A stretch of 64,000 nucleotides of DNA from CAYOPZ01 sp964406005 (GTDB lineage Bacteria; Bacteroidota; Bacteroidia; Bacteroidales; SM23-62). The stretch is taken from positions 1 through 64,000 of the forward strand of contig CAYOPZ010000002.1 of NCBI GenBank assembly GCA_964406005.1. Reading direction: 5' to 3'. The notes under the pieces were generated by a model, which was not told where the DNA came from, ran no database searches, and saw only the letters and a list, made by a program, of their open reading frames with translations. Shown here piece by piece: positions 1 through 8,569 of the stretch. A program made the translations under genes and the position numbers. The first letter of the stretch is position 1, and every line of letters starts with the position of its first letter.

Positions 1-2035
1 CAAGGCCTGAATCAAGCCAGTCTGCAAACGCCCCCGCATCAAGGTTATGACCCCTCGGCGGGGCCAGGGGATTGCCCTGGGTATCGACCAGCACATAATA
101 GGGCTGTGTGTTGGTATTGAAGCGTGTGATCTGTATATCCAGGTTCTTTTTACCCATGGTCTTCTTTACCTTGCCGTCGAATGAAGAGGTTACCCACTGA
201 GACTCGGGGAGCTTTGTCCCGTCATCCACATACAGGGCAATTATGATATAATCATCCCGAAGCCTTTGCAAAACCTCCGGATCGGACCAGACACGGGCTT
301 CCATTTCCTTGCAGTTGCTGCAGGCATGTCCTTTGAAATCGAGCATTACCGGCTTGTTCTGCTGTTTTGCACAGGCCATTCCCTCCTCGTAGTCAAAATA
401 TCCCTGAAGACCGTAGGGCAGATGCAGGAAATCGGAATAATCGGGCGTGCCGCAAAGCATACCCGGATCTTCTCCGGCTGCAGACCCCGTGCCCGTACCG
501 GCCATCCCCGAAACATTCAGATGCTGCACGGATTTCGGGGGGATCAGCGCTGCGATTCCTTTCAGGTCGGCCCCGAACAATCCCGGGACCAAATAAAGTA
601 CGAATGTGAACGATGCGATGGCAAGGATGAGTCGCGTAACACTTATGTAGGGAAGAGCGGAGTCATGCGCCAGCCTGAGCTTGCCGAGCAGGTAAAACCC
701 CAGCAGTGTGAAGATTACGATCCAGATTGAAAGAAATATCTCACGGCTCAGGAAGTTCAGATGGTACACCTGGTCTATGGTGCTGAGATATTTCAGGCCG
801 AATGCCAGTACGATGAAACCGAGGACCACCTTTACGGAATTGAGCCAGCTCCCTGATTTGGGCAGGCCTTTCAACCAGGCTGGGAATATGGCAAATAAAG
901 TGAAAGGCAGGGCAAAGGCCAGGGAAAAACCGAACATCCCCAGGGTGGGCTCGATGGCCAGCCCCCCTGCCGCTTCGACAAGCAAAGCCCCTACAATGGG
1001 CCCGGTGCAGGCAAAGGAAACAAGGACCAGGGTGAGGGCCATAAAAAAGGCACCCAGGTAACCTCCCTTGTCCACCTGCCGGTCCGACCGGTTCACCCAT
1101 CTGCCTGGCAGGACCAGCTCGAACATCCCCAGGAAACTCGCTCCGAAAACCATAAACAGAAGAAAGAAAATAAGGTTCGGTATCCAGTGTGTGCTGAGCA
1201 CATTGGTAAACCCGGCACCAGCACTTGAAACCGAAACGATCACACCTATGGATGTGTATATTGCTATGATGGAAATTCCGAAGATCAGACCCTTTACGAT
1301 CGCTTTTCCCCTGTTTTCACTGCCCTGCATAAAGAAACTCACCGTCATGGGTATCATCGGGAACACACAGGGAGTAAGAATTCCTGCCAGCCCCGCCAGG
1401 AAAGCGATGAAAAAGAACACCCACAGGGATCCGCTTTCTTCCACCGGTGCAAGATCGAATGTGCTTTTCCCGGCCGTGCCGGGATCCTGTATGCCCTGGT
1501 CAACCGGAGCAAGATCCGGTGCACCTGGCGCAGGTTCAATGCCTCCTTCCCGCTGGGGGGTCGCTTCCCCCCCCGCAAACGAAAAGCTGAAGTCCTCCTG
1601 CGTAGGGGGCAGGCATCTCTCATCATCGCAGCACATGTACTGAATGCTTCCGCTCAGTTCAAACGCCGCATCCGGATCAAATTTTATCCTTTGTTTGAAT
1701 ACCGCTTCATTATTGTACATTTTAAGGTCCATATCAAAACTGGGGTCGAACTTCACTTCGGCTTCGGAGACTTCAGTGACCTTCCCTATTCTTTGATAAT
1801 CCGGGGATGGCGTGAAAGCAAAACTCGTGGCAATGGGCCCTCCTTCCGGTATTTCCTGGGAGTAGAGGTGCCAGTTGTCTTCAATGAAGGCGGTAAAGAC
1901 CAGTTCTGTTTCATCGTCGCTGATCCTGTTACTGCTGAAACTCCAATCGATCGGATCAAGTATTTGTGCGGAAACACCGGCAGCAGCGCTCAGAAAGGTC
2001 AGGACAGAAAAAAATTTGAAGATGGCAGACTTCAT
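1..2035 (-). CDS. dsbD: DsbD-like thiol:disulfide interchange protein, 3' end cut off
   Basis: Transfers reducing power across the inner membrane to periplasmic thiol proteins. I translated it by hand from the ATG at 2035. A signal peptide (ends near VSAQ) is followed by an N-terminal DsbD-alpha-like domain with CCDDERCLPP. About eight membrane segments come next, starting with the LTPCVFPMIP motif that carries one transmembrane cysteine; a second, in FACTGP, would be its partner. The visible C-terminus is a thioredoxin-like domain with HACSNC (CxxC). The frame stays open to position 1, so about 678 residues are visible and the C-terminus lies outside the window. A TAnnTTTG promoter box lies 43-50 bases upstream of the start. 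The DsbD family is certain; the exact physiological partner is not. Confidence 0.9.
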   Translation of the reverse strand, partial: MKSAIFKFFSVLTFLSAAAGVSAQILDPIDWSFSSNRISDDETELVFTAFIEDNWHLYSQEIPEGGPIATSFAFTPSPDYQRIGKVTEVSEAEVKFDPSFDMDLKMYNNEAVFKQRIKFDPDAAFELSGSIQYMCCDDERCLPPTQEDFSFSFAGGEATPQREGGIEPAPGAPDLAPVDQGIQDPGTAGKSTFDLAPVEESGSLWVFFFIAFLAGLAGILTPCVFPMIPMTVSFFMQGSENRGKAIVKGLIFGISIIAIYTSIGVIVSVSSAGAGFTNVLSTHWIPNLIFFLLFMVFGASFLGMFELVLPGRWVNRSDRQVDKGGYLGAFFMALTLVLVSFACTGPIVGALLVEAAGGLAIEPTLGMFGFSLAFALPFTLFAIFPAWLKGLPKSGSWLNSVKVVLGFIVLAFGLKYLSTIDQVYHLNFLSREIFLSIWIVIFTLLGFYLLGKLRLAHDSALPYISVTRLILAIASFTFVLYLVPGLFGADLKGIAALIPPKSVQHLNVSGMAGTGTGSAAGEDPGMLCGTPDYSDFLHLPYGLQGYFDYEEGMACAKQQNKPVMLDFKGHACSNCKEMEARVWSDPEVLQRLRDDYIIIALYVDDGTKLPESQWVTSSFDGKVKKTMGKKNLDIQITRFNTNTQPYYVLVDTQGNPLAPPRGHNLDAGAFADWLDSGL

Positions 2036-2077
2036 TTCAAATGATTTGACCGGAATCCGGTTGCATGAACAATTCCG

Positions 2078-2085
2078 CAAAGATA
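2078..2085 (-). promoter_or_regulatory. -7 promoter box of the dsbD-like gene
   Basis: On the minus strand this reads TATCTTTG, a full match to the Bacteroidota -7 consensus TAnnTTTG. It would give a leader of about 38 nt before the ATG at 2035. No TTG is seen at the usual -33 distance, so the upstream element is weak. The gap 2036-2156 holds nothing else that I recognise. Confidence 0.5.
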
Positions 2086-2156
2086 CGGGAAACCCTGTGA
2101 TGTAAGGGAATCTGAATTGTGAAAAATCGGTTAAAAAATACCACTCACACTGTCTC

Positions 2157-3719
2157 TTATACGGGTATCTCTTCTCCCTGCCCTGTATACAGGCCGAACT
2201 GGAGGAACTGGAAGGAAGTCATCCCCTTGACGTCAATTTTGCATTTCAATTCCTTTGCCCATTGTTTTTTAGTGGAATTCCAGCCCTGGTTCATGTAGGA
2301 TGCCGCAAAGGGGTGAAGATGGATGACCAGTTTTGTCAGCTTGTACTCCTGTATTTTATCCCGTATATGATTCTTAAGTTCATCCAGGAACAACAGGCTG
2401 GGACCGATCTTTCCCGTACCCAGGCAGGTAGGGCATTTCTCCGAAACATCGATATTCATTTCGGGCCGGACCCTCTGGCGGGTTATCTGCATCAGGCCGA
2501 ATTTACTGAGAGGAAGGATATTATGCTTTGTGGGATTCTTTGACATGGCTTCTTTCATGCGTTCGAACACTCTCTTCCTGTGTTCACCTGAATTCATGTC
2601 GATGAAATCCACCACGATGATCCCTCCCATATCCCTGAGCCTCAGCTGCCTTGCAATCTCATCTACGGCTGCAATATTCGTCTCGAGTGCATTTGTGGCC
2701 TGGTCGCTGACCGTCCTCGAACGGTTGCCCGAATTCACATCAATTACATGCAGCGCCTCAGTATGATCAATGATCAGGTAGGCCCCGTTCCTGAACGAAA
2801 CCGTTTTCCCGAACAGGGACTTGATCTTTTTTTCAATATTGAAATTTTCGAAAATGGGAGAACTGCCGGAATACAATTTGACTATTTTGGTTTTTTCCGG
2901 AGCGATGGTTCCTATGTATTCCTTGATCTCGCGGTAAAGCGCATCATCGTTTACAACAATGCTGTTGAATGAAACATTCAGCACATCCCGGATCAGGGCA
3001 GTGGTCCGGTTCAATTCACTGATGAGCAACCTGGGGGGCTTGACCTCGTAAATATTCTGAAATGCCGATTCAAACTTTTTTACCAGCCCCCTCAGCTCCG
3101 AATCGAAAGTGGCCACCTTTTTATCCTGTGCAACGGTTCTGACGATCAGGCCATAATTCCTGGGTTTGATGCTCAGAAGGAGCCTTCTCAGGCGATTTCT
3201 TTCCTCTTCTGACTCGATCTTTGAAGAAATGGACACCTTATCCGTGAAAGGGATCAGCACCAGGTTCCTCCCTGCCAGGGATATTTCAGAACTCAATCTG
3301 GGGCCTTTGGTTGAAATGGGTTCCTTTACGATCTGGACGAGGACTTTCTGTCCGGCATCCAGCACATCGGTAATCTTCCCTTCCTTGTTGATGTCGGGTA
3401 ATCTCTTGAACTTCTGGATCCCGGGGAACTTCCCCTTTTTATCAATAAACAGCTTGAGGTACCTGCTGAGAGAACTGAACTGCGGTCCGAGATCAAGGTA
3501 ATGAAGAAAAGCGTCTTTCTCATGCCCTATATCCACAAATGCAGCGTTCAGGCCGGGCATCACCTTTTTCACTTTCCCCAGATATATATCCCCGACAGAA
3601 AACCCGAGATTACTCTTTTCCCTGTTTAACTCAACCAGATCCTTATTCTCCAATAAGGCTATCGATATCTTCTGTGAAGCAGCATCAATGATTACATCTC
3701 TAACGATTTCCTTGCTCAC
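2157..3719 (-). CDS. rng: Ribonuclease E/G family endoribonuclease
   Basis: Single-strand endoribonuclease for rRNA maturation and mRNA turnover. The protein has 520 residues, close to RNase G length, with no long RNase E scaffold tail. The S1 RNA-binding domain covers about residues 38-150. The catalytic DNase I-like domain carries IDVNSG with Asp327 and DFIDM with Asp371, matching the Mg-binding aspartates of RNase E. The zinc-link CPTC uses Cys429 and Cys432. The start is a GTG at 3719, placed by the conserved N-terminus, with GGAAG about 6 nt upstream. It lies downstream of HU and a 30-residue basic protein on the same strand, with a hairpin in between. Confidence 0.95.
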   Translation of the reverse strand: MSKEIVRDVIIDAASQKISIALLENKDLVELNREKSNLGFSVGDIYLGKVKKVMPGLNAAFVDIGHEKDAFLHYLDLGPQFSSLSRYLKLFIDKKGKFPGIQKFKRLPDINKEGKITDVLDAGQKVLVQIVKEPISTKGPRLSSEISLAGRNLVLIPFTDKVSISSKIESEEERNRLRRLLLSIKPRNYGLIVRTVAQDKKVATFDSELRGLVKKFESAFQNIYEVKPPRLLISELNRTTALIRDVLNVSFNSIVVNDDALYREIKEYIGTIAPEKTKIVKLYSGSSPIFENFNIEKKIKSLFGKTVSFRNGAYLIIDHTEALHVIDVNSGNRSRTVSDQATNALETNIAAVDEIARQLRLRDMGGIIVVDFIDMNSGEHRKRVFERMKEAMSKNPTKHNILPLSKFGLMQITRQRVRPEMNIDVSEKCPTCLGTGKIGPSLLFLDELKNHIRDKIQEYKLTKLVIHLHPFAASYMNQGWNSTKKQWAKELKCKIDVKGMTSFQFLQFGLYTGQGEEIPV

Positions 3720-3770
3720 TTGTCTTCCTTTTTAAACATCACCGAATGTACGCTGCAGGAAAACAGTTAA

Positions 3771-3800
3771 AACCTAAAGACCAGGCAAGGACTTTAGGTT
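3771..3800 (-). terminator. Hairpin between the small basic gene and rng
   Basis: Perfect 9-bp inverted repeat AACCTAAAG / CTTTAGGTT with a 12-nt loop. On the minus strand it is followed by a T-rich stretch (TTAACTGTTTTCC). It could be a weak intrinsic terminator or attenuator before rng. The stem is AT-rich, so the function is uncertain. Confidence 0.35.
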
Positions 3801-3849
3801 CAGTAACATTCGTCAATACATTAAAGATTTCTCGGTAAGATACTAAAGG

Positions 3850-3942
3850 CTATTTCTTCTTCTTATGCCTGTTCTTTCTCAAACGCTTGTTGCGCTTGTG
3901 GGTTGACATTTTATGTCTTTTTCTCTTTTTCCCGCTCGGCAT
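3850..3942 (-). CDS. 30-residue lysine/arginine-rich protein, candidate ribosome-associated
   Basis: Too short for most gene callers. It reads from ATG (3942) to TAG (3850) and starts MPSGKKRKRHKMSTHKR; about two thirds of its residues are Lys, Arg or His. I recall near-identical short proteins in other Bacteroidota, often annotated only as hypothetical, which argues that it is real. Its composition resembles tiny ribosomal proteins such as bTHX or bL36. A GGGGAGG about 7-13 nt upstream of the ATG looks like a true Shine-Dalgarno sequence, unusual in this phylum. It lies between HU and rng. Binding to rRNA is inferred from composition only. Confidence 0.7.
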   Translation of the reverse strand: MPSGKKRKRHKMSTHKRNKRLRKNRHKKKK

Positions 3943-3976
3943 TGCTCAGATCCTCCCCGGAAACTCCTCCGGTCCT

Positions 3977-4264
3977 CTATCGCTTAACGTTGTTTTTTAC
4001 CTTATTTACAAATGACTTGGCAGGTTTGAAGGCAGGTATGAAATGTTCAGGAATGATAATGGTGGTATTTTTGGAGATATTTCTTGCAGTCTTTTTTGCT
4101 CTCCTTTTAACAATGAAACTTCCAAAACCCCTCAAGTAAACATTTTTGTCCGTTATCAAAGAGTCTTTTACAGTTTCCATAAAGGCTTCAACAGTTTTCT
4201 GAACGGTTACCTTCTCAATACCCGTATTCTTAGAAACTTCGTTAACGATATCAGCTTTAGTCAT
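3977..4264 (-). CDS. HU family DNA-binding protein
   Basis: Small nucleoid protein that bends and compacts DNA as a dimer. It has 95 residues, the usual HU/IHF length. The N-terminal helical dimerisation part begins TKADIVNEVSKNTG. The centre has the family signature LRGFGSFIVKRRAKKTARN and the beta-arm region carries proline in IIIPEHF. The basic tail FVNKVKNNVKR is typical. The upstream 143-bp gap toward mutY is very AT-rich and holds a TATATTTG promoter box. HU and IHF subunits cannot be told apart from sequence alone here. Confidence 0.95.
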   Translation of the reverse strand: MTKADIVNEVSKNTGIEKVTVQKTVEAFMETVKDSLITDKNVYLRGFGSFIVKRRAKKTARNISKNTTIIIPEHFIPAFKPAKSFVNKVKNNVKR

Positions 4265-4317
4265 TTTTAAAATCTTTAATTATCAATTAATTACAATTGT
4301 ATTTCGATTTTGAATTG

Positions 4318-4325
4318 CAAATATA
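4318..4325 (-). promoter_or_regulatory. -7 promoter box of HU
   Basis: Reads TATATTTG on the minus strand, a full TAnnTTTG match. A TTG lies 25 nt further upstream, longer than the usual 18-21 nt. The leader to the HU ATG would be about 50 nt and very AT-rich. Confidence 0.45.
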
Positions 4326-4407
4326 TATTATTTCACTCTATTTATGAAATCAATTGGGTTAATTTTATTTATTTGTCTCAAATTTAGAAAGTTTAGAGGT
4401 TTTAACC

Positions 4408-5475
4408 TTGGAAATCGGCAAAATTTTAAAATCCTGGTATACGCAGAACAAACGTCCCCTTCCGTGGAGACTGACAAATGACCCGTATGTCATATGGGTT
4501 TCCGAGATCATTTTGCAGCAAACCAGGATATCCCAGGGCACAGGGTACTTCCATCGTTTCCTGGAAAGATTTCCCGATGTCGCCAGCCTTGCGGATGCCC
4601 GGATCGAGGATGTCCTGCTCATCTGGCAAGGCCTGGGGTATTATTCGAGGGCCAGGCATATGCATCACGCAGCCTGTACCATCATGTCGGAACGCCATGG
4701 AAATTTTCCCTCGACCTACGATGAGATCATCAGGCTGAAAGGGATCGGGCCCTATACTGCAGCAGCCGTCGCTTCCATTGCATTCGGGGAAGACAGGGCG
4801 GTAGTGGACGGGAACGTATACAGGGTGCTGGCCAGGCTATTCGGGATTTCCGAACCCCGGGGGATGGATCCGGCGGCATCTGCCATTCACCGGAAAGCGG
4901 ATCTCATTCTTGACCGTGAAGATCCGGGAAACCACAACCAGGCGATGATGGAACTGGGAGCCGGAATATGTATCCCCAGGCACCCCCTTTGCGGGAAATG
5001 TCCATTAAGGCAGCAATGCCATGCATACAGATACGGAAAGGTCGACCTGCTCCCCGTTATAAAGAAATCTCCCCGGAGGCGCAAAAGATATTTTCATTAT
5101 ATGGTAATCCTCAATCAGAACCTGACCTACATCAGGCAGCGGACTCTGAAAGACATATGGGAAAGGCTGTACGAATTCCCGCTGATCGAATCAAGGCGTC
5201 CAGTATCTGTAGCGAACCTGATCGGGTCAGGGGCCTGGTCGGCCCTTTTCCCTGACCAGGAAATGGACGTCAGGAAAACTTCCGGATTATATAAGCACAT
5301 TCTTACACACCAGGAACTCCATGCCCGTTTCTATTTGCTTGCGCCCGGGAACAGGGATTCTTTCTACCTTCCGGGACATCTGCCCGTCCCGGTAAACAGA
5401 CTGGCAGACTACCCTGTTCCGGCATTGATTGCCAGGTCCATGAAAGAACTCATGTGGATGAATGGAACAGATTAA
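4408..5475 (+). CDS. mutY: A/G-specific adenine DNA glycosylase MutY
   Basis: Removes adenine mispaired with 8-oxoguanine, limiting G-to-T mutation. The HhH-GPD domain has catalytic Glu33 in EIILQQT. The helix-hairpin-helix LKGIGPYTAAA is followed by catalytic Asp134 in VVDGNVYRVLAR. Four cysteines (188, 195, 198, 204) in C-x6-C-x2-C-x5-C spacing bind a 4Fe-4S cluster. The remaining C-terminal part (to residue 355) is the NUDIX-like 8-oxoG recognition domain. The start is a TTG that aligns with the family N-terminus; no ATG lies nearby. It is followed 39 nt later by ssb, a pairing common in Bacteroidota. Confidence 0.95.
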   Translation: MEIGKILKSWYTQNKRPLPWRLTNDPYVIWVSEIILQQTRISQGTGYFHRFLERFPDVASLADARIEDVLLIWQGLGYYSRARHMHHAACTIMSERHGNFPSTYDEIIRLKGIGPYTAAAVASIAFGEDRAVVDGNVYRVLARLFGISEPRGMDPAASAIHRKADLILDREDPGNHNQAMMELGAGICIPRHPLCGKCPLRQQCHAYRYGKVDLLPVIKKSPRRRKRYFHYMVILNQNLTYIRQRTLKDIWERLYEFPLIESRRPVSVANLIGSGAWSALFPDQEMDVRKTSGLYKHILTHQELHARFYLLAPGNRDSFYLPGHLPVPVNRLADYPVPALIARSMKELMWMNGTD

Positions 5476-5514
5476 TTTTTGTAACTTTACAATCCGTATT
5501 TATGAATATCAAAC

Positions 5515-5976
5515 ATGTCGGTAAACAAAGTAATACTCGTTGGAAATGTAGGCAAGGATCCGGATACCAGGTACCTGGAGGGAGGAACGGCGGTTTGCTC
5601 GTTTCCGCTTGCTACAAGTGAAACCTACAGGAACAGGGACGGGGAAAGGATAACGAATACAGAATGGCATAATATCGTATTATGGAGAGGTCTTGCCGAA
5701 GTTGCGGAAAAATATGTAAAAAAAGGATCCCAGTTGTTTATTGAAGGAAGGATACGCACCCGCTCATGGGACGACCGGGACGGGAATAAAAGATATACAA
5801 CCGAAATTGTCGGAGACAACATGCAAATGCTTGGGCGGCGTTCGGACGACTCCGGTGCCCGGGAGGAGCAGCAATCTTCACCTCAGGAAAAGGATACGCC
5901 GACCGATACTGGCCAGGACGATCACTTCTCAGATGTTGGTCCCGCCCAGGAAAGTCCGGATGACCTGCCTTTCTAA
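5515..5976 (+). CDS. ssb: Single-stranded DNA-binding protein
   Basis: Binds ssDNA in replication, repair and recombination. The OB-fold lies in the first ~110 residues (VNKVILVGNVGKDPDTR, TEWHNIVLW, YVKKGSQLFIEGRIRTRSW). A disordered Gln/Ser/Asp-rich linker follows. The conserved acidic tip DDLPF at the C-terminus recruits partner proteins. The length of 153 is normal. It sits between mutY and gldE; the 24-nt gap to gldE suggests co-transcription. Confidence 0.96.
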   Translation: MSVNKVILVGNVGKDPDTRYLEGGTAVCSFPLATSETYRNRDGERITNTEWHNIVLWRGLAEVAEKYVKKGSQLFIEGRIRTRSWDDRDGNKRYTTEIVGDNMQMLGRRSDDSGAREEQQSSPQEKDTPTDTGQDDHFSDVGPAQESPDDLPF

Positions 5977-6000
5977 GTCTGACTAAATCAAGGAGTAGCA

Positions 6001-7350
6001 TTGGAACCTGAACATTTTGTCACAATCCTCAGGGCACAGTTCGATGTTGTTTTCCATCCCATGAGCGCAGGCATTGCTGCAGCCATAGTCATTGTCATCC
6101 TGTTGCTGGCAGGATCGGCCCTCATATCCGGGTCGGAGGTAGCCTATTTCTACCTTTCTCCTGCCGATAAACAGTCACTGACCGTGAAAGAAAGCAGACG
6201 GTCAAGACAGGTACTGAATCTGATCGAAAAACCCGAACGCCTGCTGGGCACGATCCTGATCACGAACAACTTTATCAATATCGGGATTGTAATCCTGTCG
6301 GCCTTCATCATGAACGAACTGGTTGACTTCGGCACCTCCAAAACCCTTCAGTTCATCCTGGAGGTGGTTGTGGTCGCCTTCCTGCTGTTGCTTTTCGGGG
6401 AAATTCTTCCCAAGCTGTATGCCAATCTTTACGCCATCAGGTTTGCCCTGTTCATGGCTTTTCCATTGATGCTGCTCCAGCGTATTTTCCATCCTGTTTC
6501 CTCCTTCCTGATTTTTTCCACCTCCCTGGTGAACAAGCGCCTTTCCAGAAAAAGGCAGAATATTTCCATGGATGATATTTCGGAAGCACTCGAACTTACC
6601 GCAGAAGACATTGCAGAAGAAAAAACAATCCTTGAAGGGATCATCAAGTTCGGCAATATCGATGTCAGAAAAATCATGAAATCCAGGCTTGATGTAGTGG
6701 CAGCGGATATACAGACAAGACTTGACGAACTTATTAAAATTGCGATCGATTCAGGCTACTCGAGGATTCCTGTTTACAACAATACATTTGACAAGGTCAG
6801 GGGGATCCTTTACATCAAGGATCTTCTTCCGCACATCCGTAAAAACAGGAATTTTAAATGGCAGTCGCTTGTCAGACCTCCGTACTTCGTCCCCGAGAAT
6901 AAAAAAATCAGCGATCTGCTGAATGAATTCCAGACCAAAAAGATACATATGGCCATTGTCGTTGATGAATACGGTGGCACAAGCGGAATCATTACCCTGG
7001 AGGACATCATTGAGGAGATCGTCGGTGAGATAACCGACGAATCCGACGAAAATGTAACCATCTTCGAAAGGGTAAACGAGAACGAATACCTGTTTGAGGG
7101 CAGGATACCCCTTAACGATTTTTTCAAGATCATTGAAAAAGAAGATGATCTTTTCAACGAAGCAAAAGGCGATGCGGATACACTGGCGGGCTTTCTCCTG
7201 GAACTGAAAGGTGACTTCCCCAAGCAAGGGGAAAAGACGGTATTCAAGAACTTCGAATTTATCATTGAAGCGGTGGACAAGCGCCGGATCAAAAAGATCA
7301 GGGTTACCATCCGGCCGGAGAAACACAAAAGCCACAAGACCGGGGAATGA
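6001..7350 (+). CDS. gldE: GldE, CNNM/CorC-type membrane protein of the gliding machinery
   Basis: Inner-membrane protein related to CorC/HlyC ion transporters; in gliding Bacteroidota it supports GldD function. The N-terminal DUF21 (CNNM) domain has membrane segments at roughly residues 20-45, 85-110, 115-140 and 145-170. A CBS pair covers about 210-330 (SGYSRIPVYNN, VVDEYGGTSGIITLEDIIEEIVGEI). The CorC_HlyC C-terminal domain covers about 350-440. The start is a TTG at 6001 just after ssb. The stop overlaps the gldD start (ATGA), so the two are translationally coupled. Assignment as GldE rather than generic CorC rests on gldD being next door. Confidence 0.92.
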   Translation: MEPEHFVTILRAQFDVVFHPMSAGIAAAIVIVILLLAGSALISGSEVAYFYLSPADKQSLTVKESRRSRQVLNLIEKPERLLGTILITNNFINIGIVILSAFIMNELVDFGTSKTLQFILEVVVVAFLLLLFGEILPKLYANLYAIRFALFMAFPLMLLQRIFHPVSSFLIFSTSLVNKRLSRKRQNISMDDISEALELTAEDIAEEKTILEGIIKFGNIDVRKIMKSRLDVVAADIQTRLDELIKIAIDSGYSRIPVYNNTFDKVRGILYIKDLLPHIRKNRNFKWQSLVRPPYFVPENKKISDLLNEFQTKKIHMAIVVDEYGGTSGIITLEDIIEEIVGEITDESDENVTIFERVNENEYLFEGRIPLNDFFKIIEKEDDLFNEAKGDADTLAGFLLELKGDFPKQGEKTVFKNFEFIIEAVDKRRIKKIRVTIRPEKHKSHKTGE

Positions 7351-7922
7351 TTGCACGGAAATGCCATATAATCATCCTTTTTCTGATGTTTGCATTTCAT
7401 TCATGCCACCGGAGCTATACACCCAGGCCAAGGGGATACCTCCGCCTTGAATTCCCGGAAAAAAAGTATACCCTGTTCGATTCCACCTGTCCGTACAGGT
7501 TCGAGTATCCTGTGTATGCCCGGATCGTTGCCGATACGGATGATTTTTCCGAGCCCTGCTGGATCAACATCTTCTTCCCTGATTTTGACGGAACCATTCA
7601 CATCAGCTATAAGGACATCAACGGAAACCTTGACCGTTTCCTGGAAGACAGCCACGACCTGGCATACAAACATACAATCATGGCAGATGCCATTCAGGAG
7701 ACCGTATACAACCATCCGGAGAACAATGTACACGGGATCCTGTATGACATTAAAGGCAACGCGGCCTCAAACATTCAGTTTTTCCTGACCGACAGCAATG
7801 TACATTTTCTCAGGGGTTCGCTGTATTTCAATGTAGAGCCTGAAAAGGATTCCCTTGCACCGGTAATAGCCTTCTTTAAAGAAGATATTGTCCATCTTAT
7901 GGAATCGTTTGACTGGAAATAA
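7347..7922 (+). CDS. gldD: Gliding motility lipoprotein GldD
   Basis: Lipoprotein linked to the gliding/type 9 secretion apparatus. A short charged N-terminus and hydrophobic stretch end in a lipobox with Cys20 (AFHSC). Then comes the family start YTPRPRGYLRLEFPEK. Length 191 fits GldD. Its start overlaps the gldE stop by 4 nt, and the next gene follows after 13 nt, so it is mid-operon. T9SS cargo domains are found elsewhere in the window (genes at 11010 and 55776), consistent with a working system. Confidence 0.93.
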   Translation: MIARKCHIIILFLMFAFHSCHRSYTPRPRGYLRLEFPEKKYTLFDSTCPYRFEYPVYARIVADTDDFSEPCWINIFFPDFDGTIHISYKDINGNLDRFLEDSHDLAYKHTIMADAIQETVYNHPENNVHGILYDIKGNAASNIQFFLTDSNVHFLRGSLYFNVEPEKDSLAPVIAFFKEDIVHLMESFDWK

Positions 7923-7935
7923 TTAATTTGGCTCA

Positions 7936-8568
7936 ATGGGCGTAATCCTCAATCATGAACAGCCTGCCGGGTGCAGGCTCGGGATCTGGGAAATCATTGA
8001 ATCGTATGAGGATCTCCGATCGGGGCTGACCCTGGAAACCGAAGAGATCCGCACACTCGAAGGCTTCAGGAACAATAACAGAAAACTGGAGTGGTTGAGT
8101 GTGAGAACCCTTATCAATGAGCTCATGGGCAAACCCTCCAGGATTGTTTATAACGCGGACAGAAAACCCTTTCTCCTGAACAATACCTTTCATATCAGCA
8201 TTTCCCATTCACATCGTTTAACTGCCATTCTGATGAGCAGGTTCAGGAAGGTGGGCATAGATCTGGAATACATGTCACACAGGATATCAGGACTGGCCGG
8301 GCGCTTTATCAGTGATTCCGAAAAAATCACGAAAGATCCCGATCTCGTGAAATATCATCTTTACATTCACTGGTGCGCCAAGGAAGCCCTGTACAAAATC
8401 TGTGACAAAAAGGAAATAAGTTTCAAAAGGAACCTGAAAATAGATCCGTTCGAACCCATGGAAAAAGGGAGTCTGAAGGGGACGGTCGATAATATTTCCG
8501 GGATCGAAACCTATCCGCTTCATTACATTCGTATGGCCAACTATGTCATTGTCTGGTGCTGTAAATGA
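7936..8568 (+). CDS. 4'-phosphopantetheinyl transferase family protein
   Basis: Transfers phosphopantetheine from CoA to a serine of carrier proteins. The two Mg-binding signatures are present: GIDLE at residues 107-111 and WCAKEALYK at 146-154. The substrate-loop motif HISISHSH lies near residue 86. Length 210 is Sfp/AcpT-like rather than the ~125-residue AcpS type. It sits between gldD and the GGGP synthase gene, whose ATG begins 2 nt after this stop. Since no carrier-protein or synthase gene is in the window, the target (fatty acid ACP or another carrier) is unknown. Confidence 0.9.
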   Translation: MGVILNHEQPAGCRLGIWEIIESYEDLRSGLTLETEEIRTLEGFRNNNRKLEWLSVRTLINELMGKPSRIVYNADRKPFLLNNTFHISISHSHRLTAILMSRFRKVGIDLEYMSHRISGLAGRFISDSEKITKDPDLVKYHLYIHWCAKEALYKICDKKEISFKRNLKIDPFEPMEKGSLKGTVDNISGIETYPLHYIRMANYVIVWCCK

Positions 8569-8569
8569 T

